Shown here in pieces: positions 29,138-37,366 of a DNA stretch of 47,328 nucleotides. Both the position numbers and the translations under genes were made by a program. Origin of the DNA: Polaromonas sp. (GTDB lineage Bacteria; Pseudomonadota; Gammaproteobacteria; Burkholderiales; Burkholderiaceae_C); contig JAQGLT010000111.1 of NCBI GenBank assembly GCA_028292745.1, positions 1-47,328 of the forward strand. Direction: 5' to 3'. Every line of letters starts with the position of its first letter. Position 1 is the first letter of the stretch. Under the pieces are notes generated by a model. The model had not been told where the DNA came from. It made no database searches and saw nothing but the letters and a program-made list of their open reading frames with translations.

Positions 29138-31237
29138 ATGACAACTCTCTACGAAGTTCATGGTCCGGTGGCACTGATCACCCTGAGCAATCCGCCCGTC
29201 AACGGCTTGGGCTATCAGACGCGCGCCAGCATCACCGAAAACCTGCAAAAAGCCAACGATGACCAGACCATCAAGGCCATCGTCATCACCGGCGCGGGCA
29301 AGGCTTTTTCCGGTGGCGCCGACATCAAGGAATTCGGCACGCCCAAGGCGCTGCAGGAGCCCAACCTGCTCAGTGTCATCCTGGCGCTTGAAAACTCGTC
29401 CAAGCCAGTGGTGGCGGCGATTCACTCGGTCTGCATGGGCGGTGGGCTGGAGCTGGCGCTGGGCTGCCACTACCGTATTGCCGCGCCTGGCTGCAGCGTG
29501 GCGCTGCCTGAAGTCAAGCTCGGCCTGCTGCCCGGCGCCGGCGGCACCCAGCGGCTGCCGCGTGTGCTTGGGGTCGAGCCGGCGCTGAACATGATCGTCA
29601 GCGGCGAGCCGGTCAAATCCGAGCTGCTGGCGCAAATCCCGGGCCAGAAGCTGTTCGACCGGATGGCGTCCTCGGTGGAGTCGCTGGCCGATGAGGCGTT
29701 TGCCTTGGCCCAGGCGATTTCCGACACCCGGCCGCTGCCGCTGGTACGCAGTCTGCCGTGCAAGCATCCCAATGGCGATGCCTATTTCCAGTTTGCCCGC
29801 AACATGGTCAAGGGCATGGCGAAGAACTTTCCCGCGCCGCTAAAGTGCGTTGATGCCGTCGAGGCCGCGACCAAGCAGAAATTTGAAGAAGGCATGCGGC
29901 AGGAGCGCGCGTTCTTCGTCAACCTGATGTGGACGCCTGAAAGCCGCGCACTGCGCCATATCTTCCAGGCCGAGCGGGCCGCCTCCAAGATTCCCGACGT
30001 GCCGTCGGACACGCCGAACAGGCAGATCAACTCCATCGCCGTGATCGGGGCCGGCACCATGGGCGGCGGCATTGCGATGAATTTCCTGAACGCGGGCATT
30101 CCCGTGAAGCTGCTGGAGATGAAGCAGGAGGCGCTGGAGCGCGGCATTGCGACCATCCGCAAGAATTACGAGTCGCAGGTCAAGAAGGGCAAGCTCAAGC
30201 AGGACAAGTATGAAGAGCGCATGGGCCTGCTCAGCACCACGCTGCGCTACGACGACCTGACCGATGCCGACCTGGTGATCGAGGCCGTGTTTGAAGAGCT
30301 GGGCGTGAAGGAAAAGGTCTTTACCGAACTCGACCGCGTGATGAAGCCCGGCGCCATCCTGGCGTCCAATACGTCCACGCTCGACCTGAACAAGATCGCC
30401 GCGTTCACCCAGCGTCCGCAAGACGTGGTCGGGCTGCATTTCTTCAGCCCGGCCAACATCATGAAGCTGCTCGAAGTGGTGCGCGGCGAGAAAACCGCCA
30501 AGGACGTGATGGCGACCGTCATGACCGTCGCCAAGAAAATCCGCAAGACCGCGGTGGTGTCGGGCGTGTGCGACGGCTTCATCGGCAACCGCATGATCGA
30601 GCAGTACGGCCGGCAGGGCGGCTTCCTGCTGGACGAAGGCTGCACGCCCGCCCAGGTGGACAAGGCGATTGAAAATTTCGGGTTTGCCATGGGGCCGTTT
30701 CGCATGGGCGACCTGGCCGGCAACGACATCGGCTGGGCGATCCGCAAGCGCCGCTACCAGGAAAAGCCGGACATGAAGTACAGCAAGACCGCTGATCTGC
30801 TGTGCGAGAAGGGCCGCTTTGGCCAGAAGACCGGCGCCGGCTGGTACGACTACGTGCAGGGCAAGCGCGACGCCATTCCCAACCAGGAAGTCGTCGCCAT
30901 GATCGAGGCGCACCGCGCATCGCTCGGTATCACCCCGCGCCAGATATCGGACGAGGAGATTGTCCAGCGGCTGGTGTATGCGCTGGTCAATGAAGCCGCG
31001 CACATCCTGGAAGAGGGCATTGCGTCCAAGGCCAGCGACATCGACGTGGTGTACCTCATGGGCTACGGTTTTCCGGTTCACCGGGGCGGCCCGATGCTGT
31101 ACGCCGACCAGGTGGGCCTTTTCAATGTGGTGCAGGCCATGAAGCGCTTTGCCAGGAACCCGCTCGACGATGCCAGCTTCTGGAAACCCGCGCCGCTGCT
31201 GGCCCGCCTGGCTGCCGAAGGCAAGACCTTCAACTGA
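29138..31237 (+). CDS. Bifunctional enoyl-CoA hydratase/3-hydroxyacyl-CoA dehydrogenase (FadB/FadJ-like)
   Basis: Performs hydration and NAD-dependent oxidation in beta-oxidation. The 699-residue fusion has an N-terminal crotonase domain with FSGGADIKEFG, the oxyanion-hole helix CMGGGLELALGCHYRIA and PEVKLGLLPGAGGTQRLPR. From about residue 310 comes a hydroxyacyl-CoA dehydrogenase domain: nucleotide-binding GAGTMGGGIAMN, LASNTSTLDLNKIA, catalytic His in GLHFFSPANIMKLLEVV, then DGFIGNRM and a C-terminal helical domain. ATG at 29138 is chosen for the AAGGAAAG upstream; an in-frame ATG 20 codons earlier is not family-like. First gene of the likely fad operon. Whether it is the FadB or FadJ type cannot be decided. 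Confidence 0.95.
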   Translation: MTTLYEVHGPVALITLSNPPVNGLGYQTRASITENLQKANDDQTIKAIVITGAGKAFSGGADIKEFGTPKALQEPNLLSVILALENSSKPVVAAIHSVCMGGGLELALGCHYRIAAPGCSVALPEVKLGLLPGAGGTQRLPRVLGVEPALNMIVSGEPVKSELLAQIPGQKLFDRMASSVESLADEAFALAQAISDTRPLPLVRSLPCKHPNGDAYFQFARNMVKGMAKNFPAPLKCVDAVEAATKQKFEEGMRQERAFFVNLMWTPESRALRHIFQAERAASKIPDVPSDTPNRQINSIAVIGAGTMGGGIAMNFLNAGIPVKLLEMKQEALERGIATIRKNYESQVKKGKLKQDKYEERMGLLSTTLRYDDLTDADLVIEAVFEELGVKEKVFTELDRVMKPGAILASNTSTLDLNKIAAFTQRPQDVVGLHFFSPANIMKLLEVVRGEKTAKDVMATVMTVAKKIRKTAVVSGVCDGFIGNRMIEQYGRQGGFLLDEGCTPAQVDKAIENFGFAMGPFRMGDLAGNDIGWAIRKRRYQEKPDMKYSKTADLLCEKGRFGQKTGAGWYDYVQGKRDAIPNQEVVAMIEAHRASLGITPRQISDEEIVQRLVYALVNEAAHILEEGIASKASDIDVVYLMGYGFPVHRGGPMLYADQVGLFNVVQAMKRFARNPLDDASFWKPAPLLARLAAEGKTFN

Positions 31238-31286
31238 TCCAGCTGATCCGCCAGCCAGTCACGCCCCCTAATCCCGGAGAATTTTC

Positions 31287-32462
31287 ATGACCTCAGCCGT
31301 AATCGTTTCGACCGCCCGCACCCCCCTGGCCAAGAGCTGGAAGGGTGCTTTCAACATGACGCATGGCGCCACGCTCGGCGGCCATGCCGTGCAGCATGCG
31401 CTGTCCCGCGCCGGCATCGAAGCCGCCGAAGTCGATGACGTGATCATCGGCTGCGCCACGCCCGAAGGCGCGACCGGGGCCAACATCGCACGGCAGATCG
31501 CCCTGCGCGCCGGCTGCCCGGTCACCGTCTCGGGCATGACCATCAACCGCTTTTGCTCGTCCGGCCTGCAGGCCATTGCAACGGCGTCCCAGTGCGTGAT
31601 CGCCGGCGAAGCCGATATTTACGTGGCCGGCGGCGTCGAAAGCATTTCCTGCGTCCAGCAGGAGATGAACACGCACATGCTGCGGGAGGACTGGCTGGCC
31701 AGGAACAAGCCCGAGATTTACTGGAACATGCTGCAGACCGCCGAGCAGGTCGCCAAGCGCTACGCCATCAGCCGCGACCGCATGGACGAGTACGGCGCGG
31801 CCAGCCAGCAAAAAGCCACGGCCGCGCAGGCCGCCGGCCTCTTCGACGCCGAGATTGCCCCGATCATCGTGACCGCAGGCATCGCCGATCCGGCGCTGGG
31901 CCTGATCACCCGGCAGGTCACCGTCAGCCGGGACGAGGGCATCCGCGCGGGCACGACCAAGGAGGGCATCAGCGGCCTGCGCTCGGCCGTGCCGGGCGGC
32001 CTTATTTCCGCCGGCAACGCCAGCCAGTTCTCGGACGGCGGCGGCGCCGTGGTGGTCATGAACGAAACCGTTGCCGAGCGCAAGGGCCTGGCGCCGCTCG
32101 GCCGCTTCCTGGGTTTTGCGGTCGCCGGCTGCGAGCCCGACGAAATGGGCATCGGCCCGGTGTTCGCCATTCCAAAGGTGCTCGCCAGGCTGGGCCTGGG
32201 CGTGAACGACATCGACCTGTGGGAGTTGAACGAAGCCTTCGCGGTGCAGGTGCTGTACTGCGCCGACAAGCTGGGCATTCCGATGGATCGGCTCAATGTC
32301 AACGGCGGCGCGATCGCGGTCGGCCATCCCTACGGCGTCAGCGGCCAGCGCCTGACCGGCCATGCGCTGCTCGAAGGCAAGCGGCGCGGCGCCAAACGCG
32401 TCTGCGTGACCATGTGCATTGGCGGCGGCATGGGCGCAGCCGGCGTGTTCGAAGTGCTGTAA
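31287..32462 (+). CDS. Acetyl-CoA acyltransferase (thiolase)
   Basis: Last step of beta-oxidation: splits 3-ketoacyl-CoA with CoA to release acetyl-CoA. The 391-residue product has nucleophile Cys90 ([13 protein letters not shown]), NEAFAVQ, the His motif [16 protein letters not shown], and the second catalytic Cys in [17 protein letters not shown]. Good Shine-Dalgarno CCGGAGA nine bases before the ATG. It follows the hydratase-dehydrogenase by 49 bp and precedes the acyl-CoA dehydrogenase. FadA-like by context; biosynthetic thiolases have the same motifs, but the neighbours indicate degradation. Confidence 0.94.
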   Translation: MTSAVIVSTARTPLAKSWKGAFNMTHGATLGGHAVQHALSRAGIEAAEVDDVIIGCATPEGATGANIARQIALRAGCPVTVSGMTINRFCSSGLQAIATASQCVIAGEADIYVAGGVESISCVQQEMNTHMLREDWLARNKPEIYWNMLQTAEQVAKRYAISRDRMDEYGAASQQKATAAQAAGLFDAEIAPIIVTAGIADPALGLITRQVTVSRDEGIRAGTTKEGISGLRSAVPGGLISAGNASQFSDGGGAVVVMNETVAERKGLAPLGRFLGFAVAGCEPDEMGIGPVFAIPKVLARLGLGVNDIDLWELNEAFAVQVLYCADKLGIPMDRLNVNGGAIAVGHPYGVSGQRLTGHALLEGKRRGAKRVCVTMCIGGGMGAAGVFEVL

Positions 32463-32533
32463 AGCTTCAACCCAAGGCGTCCCTGGGCTTGCTGACGGGC
32501 CGGCTCGCCTTGTTCTTGTTCTGAAGGTCTGCC

Positions 32534-34447
32534 ATGAGCCTGCGTTCCACCCTCGATTTTTTACTCTACCAATGGCTGGGTGCCGAATCGCTCAACCAGC
32601 GCGAGCGCTTCGCCGACCACAGCCGCGAAACCTTTGACGCGGTGTTCGACACCTGCGAGCGCATCGCGCGCGAGAAATACGCCCCGTTCAACCGCCTGGT
32701 CGACACGCAGGAGCCGCGCTTCGATGGCGAAAAAGTCATCCTGCCGCAAGCCACCCACGACGCGCAGAAGGCCTATGCGGCATCCGGCATGCTGAGCGCG
32801 GCGCAGGACTATGACATCGGCGGCATGCAGCTGCCCTACACGGTCGAAGCCGCGGCCAATGCGTTTTTTGCGATGGCTTCGGTCAGCATGGGGTCGAGTT
32901 TGCTGACCACGGGCAATGCCAATTTGCTGATGGTGCATGGCACGCCAGCGCAGAAGGAGGTGTTCGCCAGAAGTGAATTTTCAGGACGCTTTTCCGGCAC
33001 CATGTGCCTGTCGGAGCCGCAGGCCGGCTCGTCGCTGAGCGACATCACGACCCGCGCCGTGCCCGATGGCGCCGGTTTTGAAGCCGACCCGCTCGGCCCC
33101 CGCTACCGCCTCAAGGGCCACAAGATGTGGATATCAAGCGGCGAGCATGAGCTGACCGACAACATCATCCACCTGGTGCTGGCCAAGATTCCAGACGCTG
33201 ACGGCCGCTTGATTCCGGGAACCAAGGGTCTTTCGCTGTTCATCGTTCCCAAAAAGTTGGTGGCTGCCGACGGCGAACTGACCGGCGTTCGCAACGACGT
33301 GGCCCTGGCCGGGCTGAACCACAAGCTCGGCTGGCGCGGCACGACCAACACGCTGCTCAACTTCGGCGAAGGCAAATACCCGGTCAATGGCCAGGCCGGC
33401 GCGGTCGGCTACCTGGTCGGCCAGCCGCACAAGGGCCTGCGCTGCATGTTCCACATGATGAACGAGGCGCGCATCGCCATCGGCATGGCCGCCACCATGC
33501 TCGGCCTGGCGGGCTATGAGGCATCGCTCGACTACGCAAAAAACCGGCCGCAGGGCAGGCCGATTCAAGCCCCCACGCTGCGCGCTGGCGCGTCTTCGCT
33601 GCCCCCCGGGGGGACGGATTCCACCTTGGGGCGGCCCGACGGTGGAACCAGCGCCGGCAAGGACGCGGCGGCGCCGCAGAGCCGCATCATCGAGCATGCC
33701 GATGTCAGGCGCATGCTGCTGGCGCAAAAGTCGTATTGCGAAGGCGCGCTGGCGCTGCAGCTGTATTGCGCCCGGCTGGTCGATGAACAGCGTACCGGCG
33801 CGCCGGAAGCGGCCGACGAGGCGCGGCTGCTGCTCGAAGTGCTGACGCCGATCGCCAAGAGCTGGCCCAGCGAATGGTGCCTGGAGGCCAATTCCCTGGC
33901 GATCCAGGTGCACGGCGGCTATGGCTACACCCGCGATTTTCCGGTCGAGCAGTACTGGCGCGACAACCGGCTGAACATGATCCACGAGGGCACCCATGGC
34001 ATCCAGGCGCTGGATTTGCTGGGCCGCAAGGTGCTGATGGAAGGCGGCCGCGGCCTTGCGCTGCTGGCCGGGCGCATTGCCGCGACCAGCGCCCGGGCGC
34101 GGGCCGAGCCTGCGCTCGCCGGCCATGCCGGGGCGCTTGAGGCCGCCCTGCGGCAGGTGGGCGGCGCCACCCAGGCCGCCTGGGCCACCGGCCACCCCGC
34201 CGAGGCGCTTGCCAACGCGGTGCCCTACATGCAGGCCTTCGGCCACACCGTGCTGGCCTGGATATGGCTGGATGTGGCGCTTGCTAGCCGGGCGTCGGAT
34301 GCTACTGAATCAATAGCTGCTCACGCAGGCAGGATGGGCGCTGCAAGGTATTTTTACCATTATGAGCTGCCGAAGATCGGCGCCTGGCTGAACGTGGTGT
34401 CCAGCCGCGATTCGACCTGCGCCGACCTGCCCGAGGAAGCGTTCTGA
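32534..34447 (+). CDS. Acyl-CoA dehydrogenase (FadE-like, three-domain) with in-frame repeat insertion
   Basis: FAD enzyme for the first step of beta-oxidation. The 637-residue product has CLSEPQAGSSLSDI and the KMWISSGEH flavin segment, the central MMNEARIAIGMAATMLGLAGYE helix, IQVHGGYGYTRDFPVEQYWRDNR, the catalytic Glu in MIHEGTHGIQALDLLGRK, and a C-terminal helical extension typical of this bacterial subgroup. Odd: residues about 344-374, between NRPQGRP and GKDAAAPQSRIIEH, are low-complexity Gly/Pro/Ser/Thr encoded by an inverted copy of the GC-rich repeat, and residues near 587-602 overlap a 17-bp palindrome. Both flanks align with family expectation, so the reading frame survived. Shine-Dalgarno AAGG upstream of the ATG. 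Confidence 0.93.
   Translation: MSLRSTLDFLLYQWLGAESLNQRERFADHSRETFDAVFDTCERIAREKYAPFNRLVDTQEPRFDGEKVILPQATHDAQKAYAASGMLSAAQDYDIGGMQLPYTVEAAANAFFAMASVSMGSSLLTTGNANLLMVHGTPAQKEVFARSEFSGRFSGTMCLSEPQAGSSLSDITTRAVPDGAGFEADPLGPRYRLKGHKMWISSGEHELTDNIIHLVLAKIPDADGRLIPGTKGLSLFIVPKKLVAADGELTGVRNDVALAGLNHKLGWRGTTNTLLNFGEGKYPVNGQAGAVGYLVGQPHKGLRCMFHMMNEARIAIGMAATMLGLAGYEASLDYAKNRPQGRPIQAPTLRAGASSLPPGGTDSTLGRPDGGTSAGKDAAAPQSRIIEHADVRRMLLAQKSYCEGALALQLYCARLVDEQRTGAPEAADEARLLLEVLTPIAKSWPSEWCLEANSLAIQVHGGYGYTRDFPVEQYWRDNRLNMIHEGTHGIQALDLLGRKVLMEGGRGLALLAGRIAATSARARAEPALAGHAGALEAALRQVGGATQAAWATGHPAEALANAVPYMQAFGHTVLAWIWLDVALASRASDATESIAAHAGRMGAARYFYHYELPKIGAWLNVVSSRDSTCADLPEEAF
33566..33665 (-). repeat. Inverted copy of the GC-rich dispersed repeat inside the acyl-CoA dehydrogenase gene
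   Basis: Read on the minus strand it gives CCCCCCGGGGGGCAGCGAAG, then ACGCGCCAGCGCGCAGCG, then TGGGGGC, matching the right half of the repeats at 19308 and 23505. A divergent left half follows toward 33665. Confidence 0.8.
34301..34317. repeat. 17-bp palindromic repeat inside the acyl-CoA dehydrogenase gene
   Basis: GCTACTGAATCAATAGC, one base from the ligA copy; it is followed by CTGCTCACGCAGGC, similar to the GCTGCTTTCGCAGGC next to the 10807 copy. It encodes ATESIAA in the C-terminal extension. Confidence 0.75.
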
Positions 34448-34671
34448 TGACCTGGATCAAACCGCCCGCCGAGCCAGCGGCCCGCAGCGCGGCGGCCCGG
34501 CTGGAGGTGCTGACCTGGATACTGATTTATGGCGGCTTGCTGACGCTGGTGCTGGGGCTGTTTGTCGAAAATGCCGATGAGGCGGTCGGCTGGTCCCTGG
34601 TGACAGGAGGCGGTGTCGTCGCCGCCATCGGCTTTGTGCTGGTTTACATCCGTTCAAAAGTAAAGGATTGA
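34447..34671 (+). CDS. Small two-helix membrane protein, 74 aa
   Basis: I do not recognise a named family. The product has a charged N-terminus with several Ala/Arg residues, then two hydrophobic helices (LTWILIYGGLLTLVLGLFV and VTGGGVVAAIGFVLVYI) joined by the short acidic turn ENADEAVGW, and ends in Lys/Arg/Asp. The start ATG overlaps the dehydrogenase stop by one base (TGATG), and the Dabb gene starts 2 bp after its stop, so it sits inside a tightly coupled operon. Real on grounds of coupling, codon use and a sensible topology. It could assist a membrane-bound step or anchor a partner, but no function is claimed. Confidence 0.75.
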   Translation: MTWIKPPAEPAARSAAARLEVLTWILIYGGLLTLVLGLFVENADEAVGWSLVTGGGVVAAIGFVLVYIRSKVKD

Positions 34672-34673
34672 CC

Positions 34674-34979
34674 ATGCTCAGGCACATCGTCATGTGGAAA
34701 CTCAAGGACGCGGCCGATGCGCCGCGCTTCAAGGCCCAACTCGACAGCTGCCAGCGCCTGGTGCCCGGCATGCTGACTTTTGAAGTCGCCATTCGGACAG
34801 CCGGCCTCGAAGCCAACTGCGATGTTGTGCTTTACTCTGTATTCGATAGCCGCGAAGCACTCGCTACCTACCAGAACCATCCCCATCACCAACAGGTCAG
34901 CCAACTGTTGGGCGCCCTGCGCGAGACCCGCTCGGTGCTGGACTATGAAATCCAATCGACCCCTAAGGAAAATTCATGA
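34674..34979 (+). CDS. Dabb-domain (stress-responsive A/B barrel) protein
   Basis: A 101-residue dimeric ferredoxin-like barrel of the Dabb family. Seen: MLRHIVMWKLKDAADAPRFKAQL at the N-terminus (first strand with H.V.W..K), a middle strand LEANCDVVLYSVFDSREALATYQNHPHHQQV with the characteristic L..Y..HP.H, and a final strand SVLDYEI. Members bind small organic molecules or polyketide-like substrates, sometimes with enzymatic roles. Start: ATG at 34674 rather than the TTG two codons upstream. The gene overlaps the next SDR by four bases (ATGA). Its role in acyl-CoA breakdown is unknown. Confidence 0.88.
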   Translation: MLRHIVMWKLKDAADAPRFKAQLDSCQRLVPGMLTFEVAIRTAGLEANCDVVLYSVFDSREALATYQNHPHHQQVSQLLGALRETRSVLDYEIQSTPKENS

Positions 34980-35767
34980 CCCGTTCGATTCAACAATTAT
35001 TCGACCTCACCGGCAAAACCGCCCTGGTCACCGGCGGCTCGCGCGGCCTGGGCCTGCAGCTGGCGCAGGCGCTGGGCGAGGCGGGCGCCAAGGTGATGCT
35101 CAGCTCGCGCAAGGCCGAAGACCTGGAGCAATCGGCCGCCGTCCTGAAGGCGGCCGGCATCGACGTGGACTGGATCGCCGCCGACTGCGCCAAGGAAGCG
35201 GACATTCGCGCCCTGGCCGACGAAACCATCAAGCGCTTCGGGCAGGTGGACATTCTGGTCAACAACGCCGGCGCGGCCTGGGGCGCGCCGGCCGAAGACC
35301 ACCCGGTCGAGGCCTGGGACAAGGTGATGAACCTCAATGTGCGCGGCTACTTCATCTTGTCGCAGCACATCGCCAAGCGCAGCATGATTCCGCGCAAATC
35401 GGGCCGCATCATCAACGTCGCCTCGATTGCCGGGCTGGGCGGCAACCCGCGCGGCATGAACACCATTGCCTACAACACCTCCAAGGGCGCGGTGGTCAAT
35501 TTCACCCGCGCGCTGGCCTGCGAATGGGGCGCCAGCAACATCACCGTCAATGCCATCTGCCCGGGCTTCTTCCCGAGCCGGATGACCGTCGGCACCCTCA
35601 AGGCCATGGGCGAGGAGCAACTCGCCGCCCATGCGCCGCTGGGCCGCCTGGGCGACGATGAAGACCTGAAGGGCCTGTGCGTGCTCTATGCCTCCGATGC
35701 GGGCAAGCACATCACCGGCCAGTGGCTGGCGGTGGACGGCGGCGTGTCGGTGATCACCGGGGGTTGA
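34976..35767 (+). CDS. Short-chain dehydrogenase/reductase (SDR)
   Basis: NAD(P)-dependent oxidoreductase of 263 residues, classical SDR fold. Cofactor motif TGGSRGLG, the NNAG motif in ILVNNAGAAWG, catalytic Ser in NVASIAG and the YxxxK pair in AYNTSKGA are all present, followed by NAICPGFFPSRMT and the C-terminal GQWLAVDGGVSV. Arg in SSRKAED after the second strand favours NADP(H). It overlaps the Dabb gene (ATGA) and is 5 bp from the thioesterase gene. FabG-like in sequence; in this operon it may handle a hydroxyacyl intermediate, which is inference. Confidence 0.92.
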   Translation: MTRSIQQLFDLTGKTALVTGGSRGLGLQLAQALGEAGAKVMLSSRKAEDLEQSAAVLKAAGIDVDWIAADCAKEADIRALADETIKRFGQVDILVNNAGAAWGAPAEDHPVEAWDKVMNLNVRGYFILSQHIAKRSMIPRKSGRIINVASIAGLGGNPRGMNTIAYNTSKGAVVNFTRALACEWGASNITVNAICPGFFPSRMTVGTLKAMGEEQLAAHAPLGRLGDDEDLKGLCVLYASDAGKHITGQWLAVDGGVSVITGG

Positions 35768-35772
35768 GCGCC

Positions 35773-36219
35773 ATGGACTTCGGCGCCACTATTCCTTTTG
35801 TCAACCACCTCGGCTTCACGCTGGAGCTGTACGAGGACGGCAAATCCGCGCTGGGCTACACGCCGCTGCCCGAGCACCTCAATTCGTTCGCCGTCACCCA
35901 CGGCGGCGCCTGCATGACACTGCTGGACGTGGCCATGGCCGTGGCGGCGCGCAGCGTGCAAAAAGACATGGGCGTGGTCACCATCGAGATGAAAACCAGT
36001 TTCATGCGGCCCGCCCCCGGCGATGGCAGCAAACTGCTGGCCAAGGGCCGGCTGATGCATCGCAGCGCCACCCTGGCGTTTACCGAGGCCACGATTTACG
36101 ATGACAAGGCCCAAGCCTGCGCCCATGCCACCGGCACCTTCAAATACGTCCGCCGGCGGCTGCAAAGCGAATCCACCGACAAGCCAATGCCGCCCGTCAG
36201 CCCGATTTCAACGGATTAA
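35773..36219 (+). CDS. PaaI-like hotdog thioesterase
   Basis: Predicted acyl-CoA thioesterase of 148 residues with a single hotdog domain. The active-site segment THGGACMTLLDVAMA carries the HGG turn and the Asp at the start of the following helix, and VTIEMKTSFMRPAP is the typical central strand pair. Likely releases CoA from dead-end acyl-CoA species and so keeps the pathway running. Start: ATG at 35773, five bases after the SDR stop; the longer upstream frame overlaps the SDR and is not family-like. Last gene of the tight 34.4-36.2 kb run. The C-terminal 20 residues after KYVRRRLQ are probably disordered. Confidence 0.9.
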   Translation: MDFGATIPFVNHLGFTLELYEDGKSALGYTPLPEHLNSFAVTHGGACMTLLDVAMAVAARSVQKDMGVVTIEMKTSFMRPAPGDGSKLLAKGRLMHRSATLAFTEATIYDDKAQACAHATGTFKYVRRRLQSESTDKPMPPVSPISTD

Positions 36220-36272
36220 CGCTGTTTTATAAGCCAAAACATGCGACTGCGCATGGTGTGTATGGATAGTAT

Positions 36273-36289
36273 GCTACTAAATATATAGC
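36273..36289. repeat. 17-bp AT-rich palindrome upstream of the MDR gene
   Basis: GCTACTAAATATATAGC, a member of the GCTAY..N..ATAGC family. It lies 38 bp before the start of the reductase gene. Confidence 0.7.
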
Positions 36290-36327
36290 AAATTCGTTTT
36301 TATCCCATCTTGAATCAAGGAGCCTTC

Positions 36328-37344
36328 ATGCCCGCCAACCAGCAAATCCTGCTCGACAACCGACCCGCCGGCGAAGCGGTCGCCAGCAATTTCAAGCTCG
36401 TCACCAGCGACACGCCCGAGCTGCAAGACGGCGAGGTGCTGGTGCGCCACCATTTCCTGAGCCTGGACCCCTACATGCGCGGCCGCATGAATGACGCCAA
36501 GAGCTACACCGCCCCGCAGCCACTGGGCCAGGTGATGGGCGGCGGCACCGTCGGCGAAGTGGTGCAGAGCCGCTCGCCCAAGTTCCAGCCCGGCGACCAG
36601 GTGGCCGGCATGGGCGGCTGGCAGCAGTACAGCGTGGTCAAGGCGGACCAGCCCGGCGCGCTGCGCAAGGTCGATACCAGCCAGGTGCCGCTGTCGCACT
36701 ACTTAGGCGCCGTCGGCATGCCCGGCGTCACCGCCTGGTACGGGCTGGTGAAGATCATCCAGCCCCAGGCCGGCGAAACGCTGGTGGTCAGCGCGGCCAC
36801 GGGCGCGGTCGGAAGCGCCTTTGCCGCCCTGGCCAAGGCGCGCGGCTGCCGGGTGGTCGGCATTGCCGGCGGCCCCGAAAAATGCGGTTACGCGGTCGCC
36901 GAACTCGGCTTTGACGCCTGCATCGACTACAAGCAGCACAACAACGCCGCGTCGCTTTCGAAAGCGCTGAAAGCCGCCTGCCCGGACGGCATCGACGGCT
37001 ACTTTGAAAACGTGGGCGGCATGGTGCTCGACGCAGTGCTGCTGCGCATGAACGCCTTCGGCCGCATTGCCGTGTGCGGAATGATTGCCGGCTATGACGG
37101 CCAGCCCTTGCCGCTGGCCCATCCGGCGCTGATTCTGACCAACCGGCTGAAGGTGCAGGGCTTTATCGTCAGCGAGCACATGGACGTGTGGCCTGAAGCG
37201 CTGGCAGAGCTCGGCATGCTGGTCGGCACCGGCAAGCTGCGCCCCCGCGAATCGGTGGCGCAAGGCCTCGAAGCTGCCCCCGAGGCCTTTCTGGGCCTGC
37301 TCAAGGGCAAGAACTTTGGCAAGCAACTCGTCAAGCTGATCTAG
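36328..37344 (+). CDS. Zinc-independent MDR-family NADP-dependent oxidoreductase
   Basis: Medium-chain reductase of 338 residues resembling leukotriene B4 dehydrogenases and CurA-type alkenal reductases, which reduce the double bond of enones or enals with NADPH. Seen: NFKLVTSDTPELQDGEVLVRHHFLSLDPYMRGRM (family N-terminus), the nucleotide-binding SAATGAVGSAFAALAKARGCRVVGIAGG, and GIDGYFENVGGMVLDAVL, all typical; no zinc ligands. ATG at 36328 has AAGGAG five bases upstream and is preferred to the TTG at 36310. It is separated from the thioesterase by 108 bp with a palindrome, so it may begin a new transcript. AidB-like dehydrogenase follows after 22 bp. Confidence 0.92.
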   Translation: MPANQQILLDNRPAGEAVASNFKLVTSDTPELQDGEVLVRHHFLSLDPYMRGRMNDAKSYTAPQPLGQVMGGGTVGEVVQSRSPKFQPGDQVAGMGGWQQYSVVKADQPGALRKVDTSQVPLSHYLGAVGMPGVTAWYGLVKIIQPQAGETLVVSAATGAVGSAFAALAKARGCRVVGIAGGPEKCGYAVAELGFDACIDYKQHNNAASLSKALKAACPDGIDGYFENVGGMVLDAVLLRMNAFGRIAVCGMIAGYDGQPLPLAHPALILTNRLKVQGFIVSEHMDVWPEALAELGMLVGTGKLRPRESVAQGLEAAPEAFLGLLKGKNFGKQLVKLI

Positions 37345-37366
37345 TTTTCCACCCCGGGAGGCGGTC

